From: M3007 sp035299505
GTDB taxonomy: Bacteria > Bacteroidota > Bacteroidia > Chitinophagales > Saprospiraceae
Assembly (NCBI GenBank): GCA_035299505.1
Contig: DATGWL010000060.1
Location: 1-34,232, forward strand
Direction: 5' to 3'
DNA: 34,232 nucleotides
The notes under the pieces are model-generated. The model saw only the letters and a list, made by a program, of their open reading frames with translations, had not been told where the DNA came from and ran no database searches. Below are positions 26,786-34,232 of this stretch, piece after piece. Each line of letters starts with the position of its first letter. Position 1 is the first letter of the stretch. Made by a program: the position numbers and the translations under genes.

Positions 26786-27222
26786 GTCAAGATAGCCGGT
26801 ATGTACAGGTTTCGGAATGCTATATACCATTTAAAGCATGTTTGGAATTTACTTAGGAGATGAAAAAATGAGCTTTTTCGTCAGTTTTTGCGTGTTTTAA
26901 AAAGCATATCCTGAACTACGTGACAGAATACAAGTGAAAAATGGTATAAACGGATGGGGAAGATCAATAATACACATTATTTATTATTTGTATTTAATGT
27001 AAAATTTGCTTTTGATATATTGCTGTAAATCAATTAATTAATTGGTTTATACCTGCTGTTAGCACCTTCCAGACTCAGGTAATATAGCCCTTGCTCCTGT
27101 CCTGTTTAGCTTGAATTTACTACCTCACTTTTGCATCATCAAAGGAGTATGCCCTGCACTGGATTGGTGATCCTATCCAGTGAGGTAGCTCTGTTTATTA
27201 TTCACTATGAAAAAACGAAGGA
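26786..27222. other. AT-rich intergenic region between divergent genes
   Basis: The region separates the minus-strand DUF2461 gene from the plus-strand HYR protein gene. It contains a very AT-rich core (about 26960-27060) and a pair of nested inverted repeats near 27120-27188 described separately. I see no open frame with coding features and no RNA gene that I can name. Confidence 0.6.
27120..27188 (+). promoter_or_regulatory. Nested, mutually exclusive inverted repeats upstream of a giant gene
   Basis: A perfect 10-bp repeat (27120-27129 with 27179-27188) competes with a perfect 8-bp hairpin (27157-27164 with 27175-27182): they share bases 27179-27182, so only one can form. The structure ends 34 nt before the ATG at 27223. 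A CACTTTTG -7-like element (27126-27133) overlaps the left arm, so the sites may act as DNA operators instead. Confidence 0.4.
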
Positions 27223-30200
27223 ATGATGAAAACACTTTACACTGTAAAACCTGTAACCACACAAAAGCCTGGTTTTTACAGGGGCATTTGGTTGATATGT
27301 TGGGGGATATTGGCCAGCCTCTATCCTGAAACCATTATGGCTCAGGATCTTGTCTTTGTGCCCAAAAAGAACCTGAATCCGATACCGGATCACCGCCCTG
27401 GCCAGCATGGCGGAGCCCCTGAAAATCTGATTTGTAATGATCTGATATATATTGCTTTAGGAGATGATTGTATAGAAGAAATCAACCCGGATATGATTCT
27501 GGAAGGTACTTACCAGAACTACAATGAATATCAGGTTGATATTGATTTTACCCTGCCTCTGGGAAATGGTCCCTGGCTTCCAGGTATTGTGGATGTGAGC
27601 CATATTGGTGGTGAATACCTGGCTAGGGTAACTCATTTGCCCTCCGGAAACACCTGCACTTGTACGATACGCGTACAAGATAATACCCCGCCTGATGTTC
27701 AATGCCTGCCAATAACAGTTGGCTGCAACGTGCCTGACCTTAGTCCGCAGTACTTGCTTAATTTCCTGAATCTGGATGATGCTTATCCATCAGTGATTGA
27801 TTGTCAGTCATTTACATTAAACTGGCTGGATTCGGAGATTCCTCAAAACTGTAATTCCGGATTTACCAGGGTTATTCACAGGGTATGGACAGCTACAGAT
27901 GAAAGCGGCAATTCAGCAACCTGTCAGCAGGTTATTCAATTATTGCGGCCTAACTTAAATACGCTGGATTTGCCTCCCAACTACGATGATATTGCCTTGC
28001 CGGCGTTTGACTGTGAGGTCCCTTATCCAACACCGGAATGGATAGAAAATCAGGGTATGCAGGGAGTGCCATATTTTATGGATTTTCCAGTTTCCTGTTC
28101 TGTCTCTGCCAGTCATTCAGATGTGCTGTTGGAGGTATGCAAAGGTAGTTATACTATTGTTCGGCATTGGACTATAGTAGATGGTTGTTCAGGAATGGTT
28201 AAATTATATAATCAAACCATAAGAGTAATAGATAAGACAGGTCCTGTTTTTGATTGTCCGGCTGATATAGAAGTTTCTATAAATCCTTTTGATTGTTGTG
28301 CCAATACAGATTTGCCGGATATAATTATCAGGGACGATTGCTCCGGAACATTATTGATATCAGCATTGATAGAAACCTTTGATCCCGATTCCGGTAATCC
28401 GTTGAATAGTTATCAGGTATCGGGTACACTGGAAAACTTCCCGGGAAATAATCTGTGGGACAGTGATACGCTGGGTGTTTTCGGCGATACACCTTGTTTG
28501 CCCATTGGTAATCAGCAAGTAACGTATGTAGTACAGGATGATTGCGGCAATACATCTTCCTGTTTGTTTGCAGTGGCCGTTGTGGATTTAGTGCCACCTG
28601 TAGCATCATGCGATGAGTTTACCACTGTAGCGCTCACCAATAATGGTATGGCGTTGATTAATGCCTCTACATTTGATGATGGATCTTACGACAAATGTTG
28701 TCTGGATCGTTTCGAAGTGGCCCGAACAGAACATAATACCTGCTCAGATACACTTTTTGGCCCAACCGTTAAATTTTGTTGCAGTGATATTGGCGATACC
28801 ATCATGGTTACATTCCGGGTGTTTGACTGCAACGGTAATTACAATGACTGTATGGTGTCTGTAGAAGTGCAGGATAAAGTTAAACCCGTTTGTTTGCCAC
28901 CTTCGCAGGTTACTGTTAGTTGTGAGAATTTTGATCCTAGTTTGTGGAGTTATGGTTTGCCACAAGTGTCAGACAACTGTTGCCTGGATTCTACCAAAAT
29001 GCACATGGGGCAGCCAGGTTTGTTGCACAGTGTCAATTATTCCTTGTTTGATACAGTTTGTAACAAGGGAACAATTACCCGAACCTTCCGTGTCTTCGAC
29101 TGCAATGGCAATTCCAGTCAGTGTACGCAGCGAATTTTGGTGAATTACGAACAGGACTATTTCATTCGTTTCCCGGATGATGTGGTGGTAACAGTTTGCG
29201 ATGGAACAGGCGCGTATGGTACGCCTGTGTTTTTCGGAGAAGACTGCGAATTGCTGGGAGTATCTTTTTCAGATGTGGTGTACACAGTAGTTCCGGATGC
29301 CTGTTTTAAAATAGAACGAAGCTGGAATATCATCAACTGGTGTACTTACAACCCTAACCAGCCATGCATTGAGGTGCCCAATCCTAATCCGCATACCATC
29401 AGCAGTCACCCTACCAATTTGCCGGGTCCTGTGGTATCTGCCTGTGGTACACTGGCTCCCTGGGCGCCTACAGTAATCCGGATACTGCCCTCAGATCCTG
29501 CGGCAACCAATTTTTGCCAGTACTATCAGGCCAATGCCAACTGTTACCGCTACAAGCAGATCATCAAAGTTATAGATCAGCAGGCGCCAACAGGTGTGTT
29601 TGAGGCGCCTGATTGCACCAATCAAAACTGGCTAACCGACAATAACCAATCGCTCTGGAATGAAAATTACTGGTGGGATCCGGGCGTTCAGTCGCATGAT
29701 TTGTGTGAAGAGCCAACCAATCTCTGTATTACAGCTACTGATGCCTGTTCAGGCGCCAATATCAACATTGAATACCTGTTGTTCCTGGATCTTGATCAGG
29801 ATGGCGTTATGGAAACCGTGGTTAACTCTGTTAACACCGGTTTGGCGGGGCTTGGCTGGAACCGGGTTTTGTACAACAACCTTACAACCCCGAATTTCAG
29901 TGGGGGGGTGGTCCGCAGCTTTGATCAACGGCCGGTTGCACCCAATCAGCTGTACGGTTTTGCCATTGAAGAAGCCGTCAATGGAACAGTTAAAACGGCA
30001 TGTGTGCGCTGGAACACTCAGCAGCAACAGAACACCTATATAGTACCGGAGTTGCCACATGGTACCCACAAAATCAAGTGGTTTATCACCGATGGTTGCG
30101 GCAACAACAAGGAGTATGAATATGTATTTACGGTAAAAGATTGCAAGGCGCCTACAGTAGTTTGTCGCAATGCCCTCTCTGTAAATATTATGCCAACCGG

Positions 30201-31689
30201 CATGATACAGCTTTATGCAGCAGACTTCCTTCAACACACAACCGATAATTGTACCCCGGCTGATCAGTTAACCATCGGCATCCGGAAATGTGGTCAGGGC
30301 ACTGGTTTTCCCTGGGACGCGAATGGCAATCCGATTACTTCTTTGACATTTGATTGTTCGGAGCAGGGTTTGAACTGCGTGGAAATTTGGGCTATTGATG
30401 CCGCTGGCAATGCTGATCACTGCAATACAACAGCTATTGTACAGGATGTAAATGCGTTTTGTTCTCCCGGGAATACGGTAGTGGTGGCAGGATCAGTCAA
30501 AACTGCGGATGACCAGGGAGTGGAAGAAGCTCAGATTCAGTTCTCAGGATTGACGCCAACCATACTACAGTTAAGCCAGTGGACTGATGAATCTGGTGCT
30601 TTTCAACATACCATACCCCTGGCATCAAATATAAGCCTGACGCCAGTAAAGCAGGATAACCCCCTGAATGGTGTAACTACGTACGATCTGGTTCAAATTT
30701 CGAAACATATCCTCGGCCTGGAGCCATTGAACTCTCCTTATAAGATGATTGCGGCTGATGCCAACAAATCAGGCTCCATCACCACCTTTGATATTGTAGA
30801 ACTCAGGAAATTGATTTTGGGCATTTATACCTCGTTACCAACAAACGATTCCTGGCGTTTTGTAGATAAGTCATTCCAATTCCCAGTACCAAACAATCCA
30901 TTCCAGAGCCCGTTCCCGGAAAGTATGGAATACACGGATTTGTCTGGGCCGCACTTATCTGAGCATTTTATTGGTGTGAAAATTGGTGATGTCAACGGTT
31001 CTGTCTTACCCAATGCGCAGGCTGTAGCGCCGGAGCGACAATCACAGCCTGGCATTTTGGATTTAGAGGATCGGGAACTGGAGGTGGGTGAGGAATTTGA
31101 ACTAACCTTTACAGCGGAGTCGCCTTTGATAGCCTGTCAAATGACCCTGGAATTGGATGGCCTGGAGCCTTTGGGTGTTGTACCTGCTGAAAATGTTACA
31201 GCAGAAAATTTTGGAATGGGTTTTCAAGGCGCTCTGACAGTCTCACTGGAACAAGTTAAATCCTTTAGTATTCGATTCCGCGCTACACGGTCTGGAAGTC
31301 TTTCCGGTATGATAGGATTGTCTAATGCAATTACTCAAACGGTGGCTTACACTTGGGATGAGGTCTTAGGAAAAGCAGACGCCAGGGATCTTATGTTGCG
31401 GTTTGACGGGGCGAAGCATGTATCATGTGCTTTTGAGCTGTTTCAAAATGAGCCCAACCCTTTTTACAACCGTACAAGCATTGGATTTTTTCTGCCTGAA
31501 GCTGGAGAAATAGTGCTCAGTATTTTTGATGAAACAGGAAGAATGGTATTCCGTCAGAAAGGATATTTTGACAAAGGTGCCCATCAGGTACTGCTCGACA
31601 GGTCGGTACTCCACGATGGAGGCTTGTACTTCTACCAGATGGAAACGGAAAATGAAGTCAAATCGAAAAAAATGTTTCGCATTAAATAA
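27223..31689 (+). CDS. HYR-repeat secreted protein with dockerin-like, cohesin-like and type A T9SS domains
   Basis: The start at 27223 (ATG ATG, preceded by AAGGA) gives 1488 residues with a long n-region and a signal segment IWLICWGILASLYPETIMAQ (cut near residue 41). Near residue 68 is a LICNDLIYIALGDDC module also seen in the gene at 32778. About eight Cys-rich HYR-type modules follow (starts such as PPDVQC, GPVFDCP, PPVASC, KPVCLPP). From about residue 1085 come a regulatory-like beta stretch, a dockerin-like region (NGVTTYDLVQISKHILGL near 1147 and ADANKSGSITTFD near 1177), a KIGDVNGSV segment, a cohesin-like domain (about 1281-1395) and a type A sorting domain from about 1404 (LFQNEPNPF). 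Export by T9SS and surface attachment are expected. Codon use is clearly less biased than in the 3905 gene, suggesting lower expression or different history. Confidence 0.94.
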   Translation: MMKTLYTVKPVTTQKPGFYRGIWLICWGILASLYPETIMAQDLVFVPKKNLNPIPDHRPGQHGGAPENLICNDLIYIALGDDCIEEINPDMILEGTYQNYNEYQVDIDFTLPLGNGPWLPGIVDVSHIGGEYLARVTHLPSGNTCTCTIRVQDNTPPDVQCLPITVGCNVPDLSPQYLLNFLNLDDAYPSVIDCQSFTLNWLDSEIPQNCNSGFTRVIHRVWTATDESGNSATCQQVIQLLRPNLNTLDLPPNYDDIALPAFDCEVPYPTPEWIENQGMQGVPYFMDFPVSCSVSASHSDVLLEVCKGSYTIVRHWTIVDGCSGMVKLYNQTIRVIDKTGPVFDCPADIEVSINPFDCCANTDLPDIIIRDDCSGTLLISALIETFDPDSGNPLNSYQVSGTLENFPGNNLWDSDTLGVFGDTPCLPIGNQQVTYVVQDDCGNTSSCLFAVAVVDLVPPVASCDEFTTVALTNNGMALINASTFDDGSYDKCCLDRFEVARTEHNTCSDTLFGPTVKFCCSDIGDTIMVTFRVFDCNGNYNDCMVSVEVQDKVKPVCLPPSQVTVSCENFDPSLWSYGLPQVSDNCCLDSTKMHMGQPGLLHSVNYSLFDTVCNKGTITRTFRVFDCNGNSSQCTQRILVNYEQDYFIRFPDDVVVTVCDGTGAYGTPVFFGEDCELLGVSFSDVVYTVVPDACFKIERSWNIINWCTYNPNQPCIEVPNPNPHTISSHPTNLPGPVVSACGTLAPWAPTVIRILPSDPAATNFCQYYQANANCYRYKQIIKVIDQQAPTGVFEAPDCTNQNWLTDNNQSLWNENYWWDPGVQSHDLCEEPTNLCITATDACSGANINIEYLLFLDLDQDGVMETVVNSVNTGLAGLGWNRVLYNNLTTPNFSGGVVRSFDQRPVAPNQLYGFAIEEAVNGTVKTACVRWNTQQQQNTYIVPELPHGTHKIKWFITDGCGNNKEYEYVFTVKDCKAPTVVCRNALSVNIMPTGMIQLYAADFLQHTTDNCTPADQLTIGIRKCGQGTGFPWDANGNPITSLTFDCSEQGLNCVEIWAIDAAGNADHCNTTAIVQDVNAFCSPGNTVVVAGSVKTADDQGVEEAQIQFSGLTPTILQLSQWTDESGAFQHTIPLASNISLTPVKQDNPLNGVTTYDLVQISKHILGLEPLNSPYKMIAADANKSGSITTFDIVELRKLILGIYTSLPTNDSWRFVDKSFQFPVPNNPFQSPFPESMEYTDLSGPHLSEHFIGVKIGDVNGSVLPNAQAVAPERQSQPGILDLEDRELEVGEEFELTFTAESPLIACQMTLELDGLEPLGVVPAENVTAENFGMGFQGALTVSLEQVKSFSIRFRATRSGSLSGMIGLSNAITQTVAYTWDEVLGKADARDLMLRFDGAKHVSCAFELFQNEPNPFYNRTSIGFFLPEAGEIVLSIFDETGRMVFRQKGYFDKGAHQVLLDRSVLHDGGLYFYQMETENEVKSKKMFRIK

Positions 31690-31701
31690 CATTGAATATA
31701 A

Positions 31702-31796
31702 AAAGGCGCTATCTTTGTCCCAACTTGAGCAATAAATCCTACCAACATTCGTTCTGGCCTGGTTTTCAGCTCATCTTAGGCTAAGATAGTGCCTTT
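31702..31796 (+). repeat. Long-range inverted repeat with internal palindrome
   Basis: 31702-31715 pairs with 31783-31796 over 14 bp (one G-U pair) across 67 nt. The right arm overlaps a perfect 15-nt dyad ATCTTAG-G-CTAAGAT (31773-31787). It begins 12 nt after the stop codon at 31689. The left arm contains TATCTTTG (31710-31717), an exact -7 match. It may be a 3'-end structure or a promoter with operator. Confidence 0.45.
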
Positions 31797-31962
31797 AGAT
31801 CATAATCCGTTCCGTACGCTCATGAAAAAGTGATTCAATATTTTGGAAGCCGTTATTCTTCGGTTTTTCTCATTTTCAACACTTTTTCAATGTATTGTGA
31901 TGATTTGAGTTTGCGCTCGAATCAACTTATCTAGTGGTTAACACGCCAAGCACTCTGTGTAT

Positions 31963-31983
31963 TACATTTGGAATTCCCAAATG
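31963..31983 (+). promoter_or_regulatory. Operator-like dyad overlapping TACATTTG
   Basis: CATTTGG-N5-CCAAATG (31965-31983) is a perfect 7-bp dyad, and the -7-like TACATTTG (31963-31970) overlaps its left arm. No -33 TTG is seen at the right distance. This is the arrangement expected for a repressor site over a promoter, but it is short enough to be chance. Confidence 0.25.
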
Positions 31984-32169
31984 GAAGTATTGAATTATGG
32001 AGTAATATATTTACTACGCATGTTGGTAAATGACGACAATCTTTAACCCTTCGGATTTTTCTGGTTTCATTTCCCGTCCCGACCCTTTGGCACCATTCGT
32101 GCCTATGATTCCTTTATTGGATTTCCCGGACCCAACATTAGTCAGCTTGCGCTAGGTATTTCCATTTTG

Positions 32170-32200
32170 TTGACGCACATGTAGTGTGGCAAGATTTTTG
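32170..32200 (+). promoter_or_regulatory. Promoter candidate for the small secreted protein gene
   Basis: TTG (32170-32172) and GATTTTTG (32193-32200, one mismatch to TAnnTTTG) are 20 nt apart. The start would lie about 100 nt before the ATG at 32309, giving a long leader that could also serve the large gene at 32778. Confidence 0.4.
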
Positions 32201-32308
32201 TGGCATTAAGAAATCTTGCTTTTTCCGCTATATTGAGGTTGTTTACATACGGATGATCCTTTCAAAGAATAATTTTTTCACCATACTTTCATCACAAATC
32301 TTAACGAC

Positions 32309-32716
32309 ATGAAAAGAATGAATCTCATTCGCGCCGCGCTGTTCGCAGTGTTCGCATTCATGGGCACCGTTAGTTTGTCAGCTCAGCAAAACTGGCTGCC
32401 TGCACCACAGGCAATCGTTGTTTTGTCCAACGAGTTGAACAACCTTGCGAATCCTCCTGCTCCGTCTACCGGCAATACGCTGCAAACGAAGCAACAGGCA
32501 ACGGATGCTTATGCGAAATCCGGCTGTACCGACTGCATGCTGCATGCAGTAAAAGAGCAGTTCCTGCTGCTCACGCTGAAAGAACTCAAACAAGGTGCTG
32601 ACACCGGTTCTGCTGTAGAATCAGTTCGCGCACTGATGATTTCCGGTTCTAACGGTAATGCTCAATTGCTGGCTACGATCCAAACTGCTTATCAGTACAT
32701 GGATTCTATCCTGTAA
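32309..32716 (+). CDS. Small secreted protein of unknown function
   Basis: I do not recognise a family. The 135-residue product starts MKRMNLIRAALFAVFAFMG and has a signal peptide with cleavage after LSAQ (residue 26); a second ATG at codon 4 is possible. The mature part is about 109 residues, mostly helical in appearance, with one CTDC pair (Cys73 and Cys76) that could form a disulfide or bind metal. It has no T9SS sorting domain, so it is probably periplasmic or released. It lies 61 nt before the next large secreted gene, separated by a dyad but no clear terminator, so the two may be co-transcribed and functionally linked. Confidence 0.8.
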   Translation: MKRMNLIRAALFAVFAFMGTVSLSAQQNWLPAPQAIVVLSNELNNLANPPAPSTGNTLQTKQQATDAYAKSGCTDCMLHAVKEQFLLLTLKELKQGADTGSAVESVRALMISGSNGNAQLLATIQTAYQYMDSIL

Positions 32717-32745
32717 GTTGAATTCCCTTTATTCACACATTGCTT

Positions 32746-32763
32746 TTTAAGTTAACACTTAAA
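32746..32763 (+). promoter_or_regulatory. Dyad between the small secreted gene and the next adhesin gene
   Basis: TTTAAGT-TAAC-ACTTAAA is a perfect 7-bp dyad centred on GTTAAC, 30 nt after one stop codon and 14 nt before the next ATG. It is AT-rich, so weak as an RNA hairpin; a DNA-binding site is possible. Confidence 0.3.
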
Positions 32764-32777
32764 TCGTAGTCTTTCTC

Positions 32778-34232
32778 ATGAAAAGAAAAATCTTTACTTC
32801 TCTAAAAAGCCTTCTGGCTGGAGTGTTGTTTTTGAGTTCGTGGTCTGTTGCTATGGCATCTTACACAGCAACAGTAACTACCTCAACAACAAACTACACA
32901 GCCGGAGTGGCCAACACCTTCAACTTTTCAGTTCAGGTAACCACCAATGGTACCGTTGAATATGTTGATAATATTGTCTTCACATTCCCTGCGGGTTGGA
33001 CAGTAACCGCAGGAACAGGCCCATCTCCTTTCAACTTCTGCGGAGGTGGTCAGGGTAACTATGCTGCTGCAGGAAATATTGTTTCCTGGACAACACCTGG
33101 TCATGCGCTTGGCACTCAAAATGGTACTGGTTGTGGCGCTTTTGATAGCGGCACCTACAATTTTGCCATTACTGTAACGGCTCCAGCCAATGCTTCCGGC
33201 CCAATCACAGTAACTGCCCGCACTGAAGGCGATGGATGGCCATCTCCACTCACGGACGCTCAAATTTCAAGCTTCCCACTTCAGTTCGCTCAGTTGGTTC
33301 CTTGCGGACTGGTATGCCCAGGCAACCTGAACTACAACCTGGATCCAGGTGCATGTTCTCAGGTTGTTAACTACGACGTATTCACCACTGGTGTTTGCCA
33401 AATCGTATCTCAGACTTGCGGTTTCGTAGGTTCTTTGGCTCCAAACGAAGTTGATTTCTGGCAAGTAGGTATCACTGCTGGTAACGGTTTGCCTCCACAA
33501 GGCAACTCCGGTAGCGGCCCACACGTATTGTTCGACGACGCTGGCGCTGCTTGTGCAGCTGCTGCTGACCGTCTGACCCTGCGTTCTGTACTGCAGGTTG
33601 GTGGTTTCTGCTTCAACGGTGTTGAATGGGACCTGAACAACGCTGCTGCTACAACCGTTCAATTCGACTGGAACTACAACCAGCCAGTATCTTCCTGGGA
33701 CCGTTTCGCAGTTGGTATCGGTACAGATGCTAACCACTTCGGTAACAATAACAACAACTTCTGTGTAAACCCTAACGGCTACTGGATTCCATTGACGAAC
33801 CAGCTGATCGGCGTTCCACAGAACGTAAGCGGCACATACGTTGCTAACATCCCAGCACAAGGCTGGCTGTCATTGGCTGCATGGACTCAGGTTCAAACCG
33901 GCCAACAAGCTGCAACTATCACGATCACTAATATCACCAGCACCCAGATTGTTCCGGCAGTACCGGTACAATACTCTGGTTTGCCAAGCGGTTCAGAGTT
34001 CCCAATCGGTACTACCACGAACTGCTACCGTGTTGACCTGGCACCTGCCAACAACCCAGCCGGCGACTTGACTTGCTGCTTCAACGTAAATGTAGTTGAG
34101 TTCCCGAACCCAATCGCATCCCTGGTTTGCAATGACCTGGTATACGTGTCTTTGGACGAAGATTGCTCCTACTGCCTTGGTGCAGACGGTGTACTGGAAG
34201 GTGGTCCATACCACTGCTATGACGATTACATT
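32778..34232 (+). CDS. Large secreted protein, 3' end outside window, probably another HYR/T9SS adhesin
   Basis: The frame begins at ATG 32778 and stays open for 485 codons to the right edge. A signal peptide (MKRKIFTSLKSLLAGVLFLS and SWSVAMA, cut near residue 27) precedes an Ig/DUF11-like beta domain (about 28-155, starting SYTATVTTSTTNYTAG). A Cys-rich domain follows, with VPCGLVCPGNLNYN and CSQVVNYDV, then a beta-sandwich-like region, and finally LVCNDLVYVSLDEDC near residue 449. That last segment matches one that precedes the HYR array in the 27223 gene, so HYR modules and a T9SS domain are expected beyond the edge (inference). Codon use is strongly biased, as in the 3905 gene. Minus-strand frames here are shadows. 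Confidence 0.88.
   Translation, partial: MKRKIFTSLKSLLAGVLFLSSWSVAMASYTATVTTSTTNYTAGVANTFNFSVQVTTNGTVEYVDNIVFTFPAGWTVTAGTGPSPFNFCGGGQGNYAAAGNIVSWTTPGHALGTQNGTGCGAFDSGTYNFAITVTAPANASGPITVTARTEGDGWPSPLTDAQISSFPLQFAQLVPCGLVCPGNLNYNLDPGACSQVVNYDVFTTGVCQIVSQTCGFVGSLAPNEVDFWQVGITAGNGLPPQGNSGSGPHVLFDDAGAACAAAADRLTLRSVLQVGGFCFNGVEWDLNNAAATTVQFDWNYNQPVSSWDRFAVGIGTDANHFGNNNNNFCVNPNGYWIPLTNQLIGVPQNVSGTYVANIPAQGWLSLAAWTQVQTGQQAATITITNITSTQIVPAVPVQYSGLPSGSEFPIGTTTNCYRVDLAPANNPAGDLTCCFNVNVVEFPNPIASLVCNDLVYVSLDEDCSYCLGADGVLEGGPYHCYDDYI

Larger units (their letters stand above)
31690..32308. other. Intergenic region with dyads and promoter-like elements, no gene seen
   Basis: No credible reading frame is present in these 619 bases. 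They hold a TATCTTTG element inside one arm of a long inverted repeat (31702-31796), a 7-bp dyad overlapping TACATTTG (31963-31983), a small GGCAC/GTGCC hairpin (32089-32103) and a good promoter candidate at 32170-32200. A small RNA is possible but not demonstrable by eye. Confidence 0.55.

Noticed and set aside
33267..33860. 197-codon minus-strand frame near the right edge
   Set aside because: The plus-strand frame from 32778 has a signal peptide, biased codons and family-like modules over the same bases, so the minus frame is a shadow.
1..34232. Possible tRNA, rRNA, insertion sequence, integrase or phage genes
   Set aside because: I scanned gaps and frames and saw no tRNA-like fold with CCA-type arms, no transposase motif and no integrase or phage protein.

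Overview
This window looks like a chromosomal segment of a Bacteroidota bacterium, probably a Saprospiria-type lineage (the order is an inference; the phylum is well supported). Evidence for the phylum: signal peptides ending in the xxAQ pattern, type IX secretion (T9SS) C-terminal sorting domains of type A and type B, a PorP/SprF protein, start codons without strong Shine-Dalgarno sites, and several matches to the Bacteroidota promoter -7 element TAnnTTTG. About 80% of the window encodes secreted or cell-envelope proteins.

Left part (1-21.6 kb). A giant HYR-repeat protein runs in from beyond the left edge and ends at 2977, followed by a strong terminator. After a 0.9 kb gap without a convincing gene comes a 2906-residue adhesin of about twenty Ig-like HYR modules with a type A sorting domain (3905-12625). 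Next are three same-strand genes: a 1804-residue protein with four cohesin-like modules interleaved with HYR modules and a type B (CHU_C/gliding) sorting domain, a PorP/SprF outer-membrane partner, and a PD40-OmpA-SPOR envelope protein resembling PorE. The order type-B adhesin, SprF, OmpA-like anchor suggests one export and attachment unit.

Middle part (21.7-26.8 kb) is housekeeping: a 2[4Fe-4S] ferredoxin with its own terminator, methionyl-tRNA formyltransferase (fmt, minus strand), an unannotated candidate 50-residue secreted peptide diverging from fmt behind a good promoter, an alpha/beta hydrolase of the monoacylglycerol-lipase type, and a minus-strand pair (DUF2461 protein, then a polytopic GT-C-like membrane protein).

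Right part (27.2-34.2 kb). Another HYR/dockerin/cohesin-like type A protein of 1488 residues, a 0.6 kb gap with several dyads and promoter-like elements, a 135-residue secreted protein of unknown function, and the first 485 codons of another large secreted protein that runs off the right edge.

The most interesting theme is that all three complete C-termini of the type A giants share the same cassette (dockerin-like, cohesin-like, type A sorting domain), while the type B protein carries four cohesin-like modules beside a dedicated SprF. This could be a T9SS-exported, cohesin-dockerin-like surface network without recognisable catalytic modules; that is a hypothesis from module content only.
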